A stretch of DNA of 45,805 nucleotides from an uncultured Flavobacteriaceae bacterium (GCA_937773465.1 CALJVK010000005.1:1-45805), one strand, 5' to 3'; positions 28,894 to 37,723 are shown, counted from the stretch's first letter. Notes: generated by a model not told the origin, from the sequence alone. A program made the numbers and translations.

Positions 28894-29562
28894 ATGGAAT
28901 TCATATCAAAATATAAGAGATATATAGAAACTCTACTATGGGGCTTAATAATAATTTTTGCTTATCAGGTATTTAACTCTGTTAACGCTCCTATAAAATT
29001 TAATCAGGTCAAAAACGAGAGATACCTTAAAGTTATTGATAAGCTTAAGGACATTAGAAATGCACAAATAGCGTATAAAAGTGTTAATGGTGTGTATTCT
29101 GACAGCTTTGAAGGTTTGATAAAATTTATTGATACAGCTCAATATACACTTATTCAAAAAAGAGATTCTAGTTATATGAAATATGATAGAGTTTACCGAA
29201 TTGATATGTTACAAGAAGTTGTGGTTATTGACACACTTGGGTTTGCATCAGTAAAAGATTCATTATTCGGTAGCTCTGACAGATATAAATCAATGGCTGA
29301 AGTTCCAATTGATGGTGTAGATCAAATGTTTGGAATAAAAGCAGATATAATTGATAAAAACGGTTATAACGTTCCTGTTTTTGAAGTTAGAGTTTCTAAA
29401 GATGCTATTTTATATGACCAAAATAAGGATCTTTTAAAGCAAGAAAAAGCCCTAATGTCCGTCGATGGTGTTAATGGCCCTGATCTTGTATTAGGATCTA
29501 TGACTGAGGTAAGCACCAATGGGAATTGGCCAACAACCTATGATGCAATCGCAAGAAATTAA
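28894..29562 (+). CDS. Conserved flavobacterial membrane-anchored protein, pilin-like N-terminus
   Basis: The 222-residue protein has one N-terminal membrane helix (YIETLLWGLIIIFAYQVF, about residues 10-27). A helix-turn then reads LKDIRNAQIAYKSVNGVYSD (about 50-69). The hydrophobic helix followed by A-Q-x-A-Y-x-x-x-N-G-x-Y resembles type IV pilins and pseudopilins, but no prepilin peptidase site is visible. The rest is beta-rich (IDGVDQMFGIKADIID, VPVFEVRVSKDAIL) and ends in a hydrophilic tail. I know this as a hypothetical gene next to DUF3822 and rsmD in flavobacteria. It is expressed from a strong promoter and overlaps the start of the next gene. The function is unknown. Confidence 0.6.
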   Translation: MEFISKYKRYIETLLWGLIIIFAYQVFNSVNAPIKFNQVKNERYLKVIDKLKDIRNAQIAYKSVNGVYSDSFEGLIKFIDTAQYTLIQKRDSSYMKYDRVYRIDMLQEVVVIDTLGFASVKDSLFGSSDRYKSMAEVPIDGVDQMFGIKADIIDKNGYNVPVFEVRVSKDAILYDQNKDLLKQEKALMSVDGVNGPDLVLGSMTEVSTNGNWPTTYDAIARN

Positions 29563-30313
29563 TAAATTAGAAAAAAGTTTATCTCTTATAATAATCATTA
29601 GTTCGAAAGAATTGAAAGTTTTATTAAGAAATTCTGTTGATTCTAAATTTATAAATCAAAGTAATTCCGTATTCCCTGACAAAATCAACATTAATGAAAT
29701 TTTATCAGAACTAAAAAATATATTAAATGAATTTAATTTATTAAATATTATAAAGGTTACATTAATATTAAACAACAAACTGTCCGTTCTTGTTCCAAAA
29801 GACTTCTTTAATGAAGAAAATTGTTTAGACTACCTTAAATTCAATTCAAGATTACTTAAAAACGATACAGCATCTTTTGATTACATTGAGGAATTTGAAG
29901 CTCATAACGTATTCATAACTTACGGGAATGTCACAAATTATTTAATTGAAAAATTCGGATCATTTGAATTCTTCCACTACTCTACAGTATTATTAAAAAA
30001 ATTATACTCTGATACTCCTAAGGATAAAATAGCAAGAATTTATGTTAACATTAATAAAAGCTATTTGAATATAATTGTATTTAAAGGAAAAGAATTAAAT
30101 TATTATAACACTTTTGATTATGAAACTAAAGATGATATTTTATATTTCATTCTATTTGTAATAGAGCAAAACAAACTAATTAATAATGAAACTAAAATGA
30201 AATTAATTGGTGAAGAGAAAATAATTAAAAATTATTACGATTATTTATCGAAGTTTATAAAGAATTTAGAAATGAAGAATACGGAGTATGACATAGAGAA
30301 TATTGTGATATGA
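29543..30313 (+). CDS. DUF3822 family protein
   Basis: The start is taken at ATG 29543 (MQSQEINKLEKSLSLIIIIS), which begins with the usual family strand; ATG 29540 or 29519 are alternatives deeper inside the upstream gene. The product is about 256 residues with no signal or membrane helix. A beta-alpha pattern around IARIYVNINKSYLNIIVF and KGKELNYYNTFDYETKDDI resembles the phosphate-2 hairpin of actin-like (ASKHA) folds, but residues for ATP binding are not obvious; this is inference. The function is unknown. The gene is conserved between a membrane protein and rsmD in Flavobacteriia. Its TGA overlaps the rsmD ATG (ATGA, 30310-30313). Confidence 0.75.
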   Translation: MQSQEINKLEKSLSLIIIISSKELKVLLRNSVDSKFINQSNSVFPDKININEILSELKNILNEFNLLNIIKVTLILNNKLSVLVPKDFFNEENCLDYLKFNSRLLKNDTASFDYIEEFEAHNVFITYGNVTNYLIEKFGSFEFFHYSTVLLKKLYSDTPKDKIARIYVNINKSYLNIIVFKGKELNYYNTFDYETKDDILYFILFVIEQNKLINNETKMKLIGEEKIIKNYYDYLSKFIKNLEMKNTEYDIENIVI

Positions 30314-30846
30314 GAATAATTTCTGGAAAAAACAGAGGTAAAAAAATTATAATTCCCAAAAACCTTCCTGTTAGGCCAACCACAGATCAATCTAAAGAGG
30401 CCGTTTTTAACATAATTCATAACAGTTATTACTTTGAAGACTTAAATGTTCTTGATTTATTCTCAGGAAGCGGCAATATAAGCTATGAATTCGCTTCTAG
30501 AGGAGTTAAAAATATTAGATGTGTGGATAACAATTCAAACTGTACTATGTTTATTAATAAGATTTCAAATGAATTAAATTTTAATTTAAAAGTGACAAAA
30601 AATAGCACATTAAAATATTTAACGAGTTGTTTAGAACAATTTGATATTATATTTTTTGACCCTCCATATGTTTTTAAAATTGATGAATATTTTAAAATAA
30701 TTAATTTAATTTTTGAACGAAATCTTTTAAATAAAAATGGTGTAATAATTGCAGAACATTCAAAAAAACTAAACTTAAACGAACATGTTAATTTTAATAA
30801 ATCTAAAGACTATGGGGGGTGTTCGTTTAGTTTTTTCAGTAATTAA
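30310..30846 (+). CDS. rsmD: 16S rRNA (guanine(966)-N(2))-methyltransferase RsmD
   Basis: A 178-residue SAM-dependent methyltransferase. It begins MRIISGKNRGKKIIIPKN and PVRPTTDQSKEAVFNII, the characteristic RsmD entry. SAM motif I is VLDLFSGSGNISYEFASRG (about residues 48-66), and the catalytic DPPY is in IIFFDPPYVFK (about 115). It methylates G966 of 16S rRNA in the small subunit. It is last in the operon from 28894, ends 46 bases before the convergent EEP-family gene, and is translationally coupled to DUF3822 by ATGA. Confidence 0.93.
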   Translation: MRIISGKNRGKKIIIPKNLPVRPTTDQSKEAVFNIIHNSYYFEDLNVLDLFSGSGNISYEFASRGVKNIRCVDNNSNCTMFINKISNELNFNLKVTKNSTLKYLTSCLEQFDIIFFDPPYVFKIDEYFKIINLIFERNLLNKNGVIIAEHSKKLNLNEHVNFNKSKDYGGCSFSFFSN

Positions 30847-30892
30847 AATGCTATTTCTCAGTATTTTAATATATTAAATCTATATTAAAGCT

Positions 30893-31909
30893 TTATATTT
30901 TTAAAAATGAACTAATTGGCTTGTGATCAGACAATCTAACCTTGTGAATTTCATACGAATTCACTTTAATTAATTTAGAATAAAAAATATAATCAATCCT
31001 TATTGGTAAAAAACTAAATCCATATGTAGCGCCAAAATCAAAATTATTTTGACTGTAAGAATCACTATATGAATTATTAATTTCGTTATAAACAAAAGAG
31101 TCTGGGGTATTATTCAAATCAATTGCCAAGATTAAAGAATATGGCGATTTTTCCATATGATTAATTAACTCCAAACACTCATTGTTTTGAATTTCATATA
31201 CTAATTTCGTTTTACCTATTACATCTTTAAAAGTTTCTTTATTAGCTTTAAAAGACAAGGGGTTAAGATTGTATGACTTAAAATGTGAGTTGTATAATCT
31301 TAAAGTATCGCTTTGCTTTATAAAATCTACATAAATAGCAATTATACGACCATCATTAGAAATCACCTCCCCTTTGTTAATCATTTTTCTTTTTCCAAAT
31401 ATTGCTAAACCAACATTTCCATCGTTTAATCCAAAATGGCTAGAACTGAAACCGCTCATTAAATTTCTATAGTCATTATGAAATTCTTGAATCGCAATAA
31501 ACTCAGGATTTTTTTCATTTACAAATAACTTTATTTTATCCCTTACAGAACTGTCTTTTATCCAATTATAATGATTAAATAGTCTTACGTTATAACTCAT
31601 AACATGCAAGCCCTCTGGCTTATTAACTAGTACATCGTTTTCAAAAAATGAAATAGGTTTTTCTATATAGATCAAAAGGACTAAAAAAGAATAAACAAAC
31701 CTTAGATCAAGCTTAATAATCCAATAAATAAAAAATAAAAAATTAACACAAAGGAGTACTGGTAAAAAAATTATTAAAATAGAAACCGAGGACAAAGCAG
31801 CAACATGATAATTTGCAAGTAAAAAACATATACCTATCAAAAGAAGAACTGTAATATTTAATAAATATATAATTTGACTGAAAAACGTATTGTTTTTTTT
31901 ATAAATCAC
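30893..31909 (-). CDS. Membrane-anchored endonuclease/exonuclease/phosphatase-family protein
   Basis: A 338-residue protein whose first 90 residues hold three hydrophobic helices (ITVLLLIGICFLLANYHVAA and further). From about residue 100 an EEP domain follows, with LHVMSYNVRLFNHYNW, Glu in IAIQEFHN, YNSHFKSYNL and AIDLNNTPDSFVYN. RIDYIFYS and LSDHKPISSFLKI close the domain. The EEP fold cleaves phosphodiesters of nucleic acids or lipids; membrane anchoring suggests an envelope substrate. It is last in the mutL-rhomboid-rhomboid group, with its ATG overlapping the second rhomboid stop by four bases. This gene order is common in flavobacteria. Confidence 0.85.
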   Translation of the reverse strand: MIYKKNNTFFSQIIYLLNITVLLLIGICFLLANYHVAALSSVSILIIFLPVLLCVNFLFFIYWIIKLDLRFVYSFLVLLIYIEKPISFFENDVLVNKPEGLHVMSYNVRLFNHYNWIKDSSVRDKIKLFVNEKNPEFIAIQEFHNDYRNLMSGFSSSHFGLNDGNVGLAIFGKRKMINKGEVISNDGRIIAIYVDFIKQSDTLRLYNSHFKSYNLNPLSFKANKETFKDVIGKTKLVYEIQNNECLELINHMEKSPYSLILAIDLNNTPDSFVYNEINNSYSDSYSQNNFDFGATYGFSFLPIRIDYIFYSKLIKVNSYEIHKVRLSDHKPISSFLKI

Positions 31910-32757
31910 GATTTACCTGCCTTAAATAAAGTTTCTTTTTCTTCCTTAGTTAAACTGTCGTAGCCTGATTTACTAATTTTATCCAATATTGAGTCAATTT
32001 TTTTCTGAACAATAACATCCGCTCTCGATTTAGATATTTTTTGTCTGGGTTTTCTCTTTTTAAATTTTTCTTTTCGCTTAAAAATATAATTATATAAATA
32101 AATAATCCAATTACCATATTCTTCACCTTGAATCATTTTTTTATGATATAAATAACCCAGAAATGCTCCTCCTAAATGTGCTATATGTCCGCCAGAATTT
32201 CCGTTGGGAATCTGAATAATATCAAGAATAATTAAAAAAGAGGCTAAATAAATAATTTTAACATTAAAAGTTAAAATTCTAAATCTATAACTTGGATCAT
32301 AAGATGCTAAAAAAATAAAAACAGCCATAACACCAGCTGAAGATCCAATCATTGAAGACTTTATGTTATTAAAAGCTGGAAATAGATTGTAACTGATTAA
32401 ATAAGCTATAGAGCCATATAATACTCCTAAAATAAAAATTTTAATTAATCGTTCATTTCCAAACAAGTTAAGCACCACTGAACCACTCAAATACAAAATA
32501 ATCATATTTCCAAATAAATGCCATAAATCTGAGTGAAAAAAACCATAAGTAATTAACGACCAAGGCTTAGACAATAAGTCAATTAAATCTGGAGAAACAT
32601 CAAATAAGCTTATAATAGAAAAATCGCTTAAATTAAAAAGAAATAAAATTGTGTTTATTAAATATGGTATTACAAAAAAAACAATCATAATTAATATGAT
32701 TTTCTGTAAAATATCTAAATTTATGAAGTTGTATTTTAGCTTATCTATCAATCCCAT
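31906..32757 (-). CDS. Rhomboid-family intramembrane serine protease, with basic C-terminal tail
   Basis: The 283-residue protein has six hydrophobic helices over residues 17-205. The active-site set is present: HLFGN (His80, Asn84) for the oxyanion side, catalytic Ser140 in MIGSSAGVM and His194 in HIAHLGGAFLGYL. A 75-residue cytoplasmic tail is rich in Lys and Arg (KRKEKFKKRKPRQKISKSRA) and ends in a DSILDKISKSGYDSLTKEEK helix. That tail motif, a short 'open interface' helix, is common in bacterial rhomboids. It overlaps the upstream rhomboid by 10 bases. The substrates are unknown. Confidence 0.9.
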   Translation of the reverse strand: MGLIDKLKYNFINLDILQKIILIMIVFFVIPYLINTILFLFNLSDFSIISLFDVSPDLIDLLSKPWSLITYGFFHSDLWHLFGNMIILYLSGSVVLNLFGNERLIKIFILGVLYGSIAYLISYNLFPAFNNIKSSMIGSSAGVMAVFIFLASYDPSYRFRILTFNVKIIYLASFLIILDIIQIPNGNSGGHIAHLGGAFLGYLYHKKMIQGEEYGNWIIYLYNYIFKRKEKFKKRKPRQKISKSRADVIVQKKIDSILDKISKSGYDSLTKEEKETLFKAGKS

Positions 32758-33455
32758 CTATTTGAATTAAATTGATTTTTTTTCCAATACAACACCATTA
32801 TTAAACCAATTAATGCACCTCCAATGTGAGCAAAATGCGCTATTGAGCCAATTGAAAAAGATGAAAGTCCAAAAAATAAATCAATTAGAATTAGTAAAGG
32901 AACAAAGTACTTGGCTTTTATAGGTATTGGGGGGAATAACAGCATAAGCTTGGAATTTGGAAAAGAAAAAGCAAAAGCAACTAGAATCCCATAAATAGCA
33001 CCAGAAGCACCCACCATCACACTGTTAAAGGACGATACAGCTTGATTGTAATCGCTTTGACTCATGTAGTTTAATAATAAATCAGGATTGCTTAAACTTA
33101 AGTTGTTTAATTCAATAACATCATATAGAGTCTGAACCTGGAAATTATAAACAAACATTTGTAATGCAGCTGCGCCTAAACCAGCAGAGAAATAAAAGAA
33201 TAAAAATTTTTGCTTTCCCCACATTTGCTCAAGTGGTGAACCGAACATCCAAAGTCCAAACATATTAAACAAAATATGGGATGGACTTCCGTGCATAAAC
33301 ATATGAGTTATAAGTTGAGAAATTAAAAATTTATCATTTTCAAAATAGTGTAATGCTAAAATATCATAACTCAAGTCACCTAAAAATTGTGATCCTAAGT
33401 AAAAAATTATATTAATTACAATAAGCTGCTTAATTGTTTCAGGAACTGATCTCAT
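32748..33455 (-). CDS. Rhomboid-family intramembrane serine protease
   Basis: The 235-residue protein has six hydrophobic helices. Active-site residues are visible: HILFN (His60, Asn64), Ser151 in VMVGASGAIYGIL and His210 in AHFAHIGGALIGL. An extended loop (VQTLYDVIELNNLSLSNPD, residues 107-125) between two helices is longer than in GlpG-type rhomboids. It has almost no C-terminal tail, unlike its downstream paralogue, so the tandem pair is divergent rather than a recent duplication. It starts 3 bases after the mutL stop and is part of the same transcript. Confidence 0.9.
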   Translation of the reverse strand: MRSVPETIKQLIVINIIFYLGSQFLGDLSYDILALHYFENDKFLISQLITHMFMHGSPSHILFNMFGLWMFGSPLEQMWGKQKFLFFYFSAGLGAAALQMFVYNFQVQTLYDVIELNNLSLSNPDLLLNYMSQSDYNQAVSSFNSVMVGASGAIYGILVAFAFSFPNSKLMLLFPPIPIKAKYFVPLLILIDLFFGLSSFSIGSIAHFAHIGGALIGLIMVLYWKKNQFNSNRWD

Positions 33456-33458
33456 ATT

Positions 33459-35234
33459 TTAAAATATTTTAATTATTTCTTCCAAAGAGATTAATTTAAA
33501 AATCAACTTGCCAAAAGGAGAAACATTAGGATCCTTACACGCAAACAAGTCATTTACTAAAGATTCCTGTAATTTTATATTAATAGTTTCATTTGATGAA
33601 ATCGAAGAGTACTTCGATAAAAGCTTGGCAATTAGGTCATTCAATGTATGTGTAGCGTTATCTTGACCATAATCTTTATTTTTTAAAAATTCCTGAAACA
33701 ACTCAAGAATATGACTTTGATCCAAAAAAGGATGAATTCCAGAAATTTCAATCCCCTCATCACCAAATGAATTAAATTTAAAACCCAAATGAATCAACGG
33801 AGCCTCTATAAGCTTAAGCATTCTAATTTCTTCTAAATTAAAATCTAAAGTAATAGGAAATAATAAAGTTTGAATTGGATTAACCTTATTAGAAAGTTCT
33901 TTTAAAAAATTTTCATATAAAATACGCTGATGAGCTCGTTTTTGATCAATAATTACAATACCTGAACTAGTTTTTGTTATGATATATTTAGATTTTATCT
34001 GAAAAGAAGGAAAGTTATTAGTTTTTAAAAGCTCAAGCTCATTATTGAATTGATCTTGGTGATTTGAATCATTAAGATTTTTTAAATCAAAATCTTTGGT
34101 CTTTACAACAACAGGATTAGTTAAGTTTTCAAAAGGATTAAAAGCCTGATTATAATCAACCTTTGGAATCGACGCCACCTTGTTCTTGTAAGAATAAGGT
34201 GTGTTTAAGTTAATATTATTATCAAAATCGATTGTAGGCGCTATATTAAATTGTCCCAAACTATGTTTAATCGAAGATTTTAAAATTGCATAAATAGACT
34301 GATCATTATCGAACTTTATTTCAGTTTTATTAGGATGAATATTAACGTCAATAGAGTTTAAAGGAACATTAATTCTTAAGAAGTAAGATGGATACAAATT
34401 ATCTTGTATCAAACCTTCATATGCTGTTTTAACAGCGTGATTTAAATGACTATTTCTAATAAATCTATTATTCACAAAGAAAAATTGTGTTGATCTTGTT
34501 TTTCTAGAGAATTCAGGCTTAAAAACGAATCCACTAATTTTCGCTATTTCAGTTTCTTCATTTATCGGAATCAATTTCTGTTTAGACGATTTACCAAAAA
34601 CCCTTATAATTCTTTCTTTAAAAATTGACTTAGAAAGGTTAAAAATCTCATTATTATTATTTGTAAAAATAAAATTAACGTCATGATTAATTAATGCTAC
34701 TCTGTGGAATTCGTCAATAATATGTTTTAATTCCACATTATCAGATTTCAAAAAATTTCTTCTTGCTGGAATATTAAAAAAAAGGTTTTTTACTGATATT
34801 GAAGTTCCTTTGGAAGAAACAACTTCACTTAATGATTTTTCTTCACCTCCGTCTAATTTAATTTCAAATCCAAGTGAATCACTGGAGTCTTGGTTAGAAA
34901 CAATACTCATATGTGAAACTGAAGCAATACTAGAAAGAGCCTCTCCTCTAAAACCCATTGTTTCAAGGGAAAATAAATCTTTTGAGCTACGTATTTTTGA
35001 TGTTGTATGTCTAAAAAAACATTTTTTTAAATCATCTTCATTCATTCCTACCCCATCGTCAATCACTTGAATAAGGGTTTTTCCAGCGTCTTTTATTATT
35101 AACTTAATAGTTTTAGCTCCACTGTCAATAGAATTTTCAAGAAGTTCCTTTACAACAGATGAAGGTCTTTGCACAACTTCGCCAGCAGCGATTTGGTTAG
35201 CTACGCTATCCGGAAGAAGTTTGATTATACTCAT
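33459..35234 (-). CDS. mutL: DNA mismatch repair protein MutL
   Basis: The start at 35234 gives the canonical MSIIKLLPDSVANQIAAGEV; an in-frame extension to 35300 is upstream noise. The product has 591 residues. The GHL ATPase has VVKELLENSIDSGAK (catalytic Glu30, metal Asn34), DDGVGMNEDDL, TMGFRGEALSSIASV and KGTSISVKNLFFNIPARRNF. The C-terminal dimerisation region has IIDQKRAHQRILYENFL (about 425-441). There the bacterial endonuclease motif DQHA-x2-E-x4-E is degenerate, with the His and first Glu replaced. It couples MutS mismatch recognition to downstream repair. It heads the rhomboid operon. Confidence 0.95.
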   Translation of the reverse strand: MSIIKLLPDSVANQIAAGEVVQRPSSVVKELLENSIDSGAKTIKLIIKDAGKTLIQVIDDGVGMNEDDLKKCFFRHTTSKIRSSKDLFSLETMGFRGEALSSIASVSHMSIVSNQDSSDSLGFEIKLDGGEEKSLSEVVSSKGTSISVKNLFFNIPARRNFLKSDNVELKHIIDEFHRVALINHDVNFIFTNNNNEIFNLSKSIFKERIIRVFGKSSKQKLIPINEETEIAKISGFVFKPEFSRKTRSTQFFFVNNRFIRNSHLNHAVKTAYEGLIQDNLYPSYFLRINVPLNSIDVNIHPNKTEIKFDNDQSIYAILKSSIKHSLGQFNIAPTIDFDNNINLNTPYSYKNKVASIPKVDYNQAFNPFENLTNPVVVKTKDFDLKNLNDSNHQDQFNNELELLKTNNFPSFQIKSKYIITKTSSGIVIIDQKRAHQRILYENFLKELSNKVNPIQTLLFPITLDFNLEEIRMLKLIEAPLIHLGFKFNSFGDEGIEISGIHPFLDQSHILELFQEFLKNKDYGQDNATHTLNDLIAKLLSKYSSISSNETINIKLQESLVNDLFACKDPNVSPFGKLIFKLISLEEIIKIF

Positions 35235-35239
35235 AAATA

Positions 35240-35527
35240 TTATTTGTAAAATATAGTAAGGTCGAAATCTATTATGAACAAAAATACAAACACCAGGCAA
35301 AAAAGGATAATTAATAATGTTTTAGAAAAAAAACTATTAGACCTATTTCTAGAAACAAATCTATCTTCTTTCCAAACAGAGGAAATATCATATGAACTTC
35401 TGTAATTTCTTTGTTTTTCATAGACAGAATCAAAATCATAAATATTCTCAATAGATTTATCTTTTAAATATCTAGGATTATAATTAAATCTTTTATTTTT
35501 ATTAAGTTTAAATAGATTGACTTTCAA
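35240..35527 (-). CDS. Small single-helix membrane protein conserved beside mutL
   Basis: The product is about 95 residues. A basic N-terminal LNKNKRFNYNPRYLKD segment and a polar linker lead to one C-terminal membrane helix, LIILFCLVFVFLFIIDFDLT. This architecture, including the K-N-K-R-F-N-Y motif and IIDFDL ending, is shared by flavobacterial proteins found next to mutL (in databases sometimes labelled 'riboflavin synthase subunit beta' without support). I choose TTG 35527 as start because a TACATTTG promoter box lies at 35545-35552, inside the longer ATG 35578 frame, and because the family begins just before the basic motif. The gap to mutL is 5 bases. The function is unknown. Confidence 0.65.
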   Translation of the reverse strand: MKVNLFKLNKNKRFNYNPRYLKDKSIENIYDFDSVYEKQRNYRSSYDISSVWKEDRFVSRNRSNSFFSKTLLIILFCLVFVFLFIIDFDLTIFYK

Positions 35528-35544
35528 TTCGAAACAGTTTATAT

Positions 35545-35552
35545 CAAATGTA
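35545..35552 (-). promoter_or_regulatory. Bacteroidota -7 element TACATTTG for the small protein-mutL-rhomboid operon
   Basis: TACATTTG fits TAnnTTTG and lies 17 bases before TTG 35527. It falls inside the reading frame that would start at ATG 35578, so it argues for the downstream TTG start. A TTG 23 bases further up (35576-35578) is at the long edge of normal spacing. Confidence 0.45.
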
Positions 35553-35597
35553 CAAAATTGAGAATAAATTTTAATCAATTCATCTCATTCTAATTCT

Positions 35598-35605
35598 TAT
35601 ATTTG
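35598..35605 (+). promoter_or_regulatory. Bacteroidota -7 element TATATTTG, 5 bases before the phosphoesterase ATG
   Basis: TATATTTG is followed after five bases by ATG 35611, whose product begins exactly where the family does. Transcription would start at the ATG, giving a leaderless mRNA. It lies 45 bases from the opposing TACATTTG box, making this a compact bidirectional promoter region. Confidence 0.45.
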
Positions 35606-35610
35606 AGTTA

Positions 35611-36627
35611 ATGAAATTTGAAAAAATTAAAAAACTTAAAGAGTTAATCAATGACAGTGAAAATATTGTTATTATTCCTCACACAAGTCCTGATGGAGAT
35701 GCAATTGGAAGCTGTTTAGCTTTGTTTAATATGCTTAATTCAGTCAATAAGTCGTGTTATGTAATTAGTCCAAATAAAGCACCAGATTTTTTAAACTGGA
35801 CGCCTGGTTACAACAATATAATTTATTTTGATAGTGATGAAGAAAAATGTAGGGAATCGCTATTAAATTCCGATTTAATTTTCACTTTAGATTTTAATGA
35901 TCTTAATAGAATTGGAGAACTCAATGAATTTGTAAAGAAATCAGGATCTAAAATAGTTATGATTGATCACCATCAGAATCCAAAAGATTATGCAGATTTG
36001 GTTTTTTCTGAACCCAAAACAGGTTCAACATGCGAACTGCTCTACGAAATATTTGAATCCATTGGTTTTGAAGATAAATTAAACAAAGACATATCATCAT
36101 GCCTTTACCTAGGTATTATGACTGATACAGGATCTTTTCAATTCCCATCTGTTACATCTAGAACTCATGAGATAATTTCTAATTTATTTAATAAAAAAAT
36201 TGATCACAATCTAATTTATAACAAGGTATACAATGATTCCTCTGTGAGTAGGCTAAAAATTTTAGGTGCTGCTTTGAATAGCTTAACTCATATTAAAGAA
36301 TTAAACACTGTTTATATGTCACTAAATAGAGATGAACTTGAAAGGTTTAATTATAAAAAAGGTGATTCTGAAGGTATTGTAAATTATGGGCTTTCTCTTG
36401 AAGGGGTAGTCTTTTGTGCTATTTTTATAGAAGATGTAAATAATATTAATAATGTAAAAATATCACTCAGATCAATAGGAACTTTTCCATGTAATGAATA
36501 TGCTGGTAAAAATTTTTCAGGTGGAGGACACATTAATGCTTCCGGAGGAAGATTTGAAGGAAATACTAAAAATGCAATTGAAAAATTTTTAAAAACACTA
36601 CCTAAATACAAAGAAAAATTAATTTAA
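35611..36627 (+). CDS. DHH-family bifunctional oligoribonuclease / pAp phosphatase (NrnA-like)
   Basis: A 338-residue DHH-DHHA1 phosphoesterase. Motif I is [19 protein letters not shown], motif [11 protein letters not shown], and motif III (DHH) VMIDHHQNP (about residues 116-124). [13 protein letters not shown] is motif IV. The C-terminal DHHA1 substrate domain carries [12 protein letters not shown]. NrnA enzymes degrade 2-5-nucleotide RNAs and dephosphorylate pAp from sulfate assimilation. The length and order are normal. The PPIase gene follows 4 bases later. Confidence 0.9.
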   Translation: MKFEKIKKLKELINDSENIVIIPHTSPDGDAIGSCLALFNMLNSVNKSCYVISPNKAPDFLNWTPGYNNIIYFDSDEEKCRESLLNSDLIFTLDFNDLNRIGELNEFVKKSGSKIVMIDHHQNPKDYADLVFSEPKTGSTCELLYEIFESIGFEDKLNKDISSCLYLGIMTDTGSFQFPSVTSRTHEIISNLFNKKIDHNLIYNKVYNDSSVSRLKILGAALNSLTHIKELNTVYMSLNRDELERFNYKKGDSEGIVNYGLSLEGVVFCAIFIEDVNNINNVKISLRSIGTFPCNEYAGKNFSGGGHINASGGRFEGNTKNAIEKFLKTLPKYKEKLI

Positions 36628-36631
36628 AGAA

Positions 36632-37720
36632 ATGAAAAAAAATATTTATTCAATAATTTTATTATCTATTTTGCTAATCTCATCATGCGTAAGTACTCAT
36701 CCTGACTTAAATGATGGACTTTATGCTGATATTCAAACAAACAAAGGAGATATACTAATTAATCTTACATTTAAAGAAACTCCTGTTACAGTTGCTAATT
36801 TTGTTTCACTAAGTGAAGGAAAAAACAAAGAAGTTAATTCCGAGTTTAAAGGTAAAAAGTACTATGATGGATTAATTTTTCATAGGGTTATTGAGAATTT
36901 CATGATACAAGGGGGTGATCCGTCTGGAACTGGTCGTGGAGGACCTGGTTACAACTTCAAAGATGAGTTTAACGAAAATCTAATACATGATTCTGCTGGA
37001 ATATTATCAATGGCAAACTCAGGCCCTAAAACTAACGGCAGTCAATTCTTTATCACTCATAAGGAAACACCATGGCTGAACGGAAAACATACTGTTTTTG
37101 GAAAAGTTATTAATGGAATAGAGATAGTGGATTTAATTGAACAAAATGATACAATAAAAAATGTTTCAATTATAAGAAAAGGTAGAGAAGCTAGAGCTTT
37201 TAACGCTTCTAAAGTATTCTCAAATCATTTTGAAGATGATCGAATGATGGAGGAAAAAAAAATAGCATTAATTGATGACGTAAGAACAGGTAAAAAAACT
37301 GCACATGAATCTGAAAAGTCATATTCGAAGAAAACGAATACAGGATTAGAATACACTATAACTTATAAAGCAGATAGCTCAAAAAAAGTTAATGATAGTA
37401 AAATCGTAATGACTCATTATGCAGTTTATTTCGAAGACGGTTCTCTATTAGATACTAGTATTTTAGAAATTGCAGAACAATATCAAACCGTAAATATTGT
37501 TAAAAAAAATCAAGGTGGTTATTCTCCAATTGAAGCTAAAATAGGGCCAGAAGATTCTATGATATCTGGTTTTAAAGAAGGGCTGAAACTTCTTAATGTT
37601 GGTGACAAAGCAACTCTTTTTCTCCCATATTATCTTGCTTACGGTGAAATGGGTAGAAGCCCGCAAATACCACCTAAATCAAATTTGATTTTTGAAGTTG
37701 AAATTATAGAGTTGAAATAA
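36632..37720 (+). CDS. Cyclophilin-FKBP fusion peptidyl-prolyl isomerase lipoprotein
   Basis: The 362-residue protein has a lipoprotein signal ([10 protein letters not shown], Cys19). Residues 30-185 are a cyclophilin: [40 protein letters not shown] and [12 protein letters not shown] carry the catalytic Arg and Phe/Gln/Trp environment. After a charged linker ([20 protein letters not shown]) residues 230-362 form an FKBP-type domain with the typical [30 protein letters not shown] and [16 protein letters not shown]. Both fold classes catalyse cis-trans proline isomerisation. Anchored at a membrane facing the periplasm, it should help outer-membrane or secreted protein folding. It is co-directional with NrnA and DUF3810. 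Confidence 0.9.
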   Translation: MKKNIYSIILLSILLISSCVSTHPDLNDGLYADIQTNKGDILINLTFKETPVTVANFVSLSEGKNKEVNSEFKGKKYYDGLIFHRVIENFMIQGGDPSGTGRGGPGYNFKDEFNENLIHDSAGILSMANSGPKTNGSQFFITHKETPWLNGKHTVFGKVINGIEIVDLIEQNDTIKNVSIIRKGREARAFNASKVFSNHFEDDRMMEEKKIALIDDVRTGKKTAHESEKSYSKKTNTGLEYTITYKADSSKKVNDSKIVMTHYAVYFEDGSLLDTSILEIAEQYQTVNIVKKNQGGYSPIEAKIGPEDSMISGFKEGLKLLNVGDKATLFLPYYLAYGEMGRSPQIPPKSNLIFEVEIIELK

Positions 37721-37723
37721 TTA

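Noticed and set aside
30874..30900. Palindromic AT-rich stretch between rsmD and the EEP gene as a bidirectional terminator
   Set aside because: The arms meet with no loop around AAAGCTTT and contain only two G/C bases per strand, so a stable hairpin is not supported.
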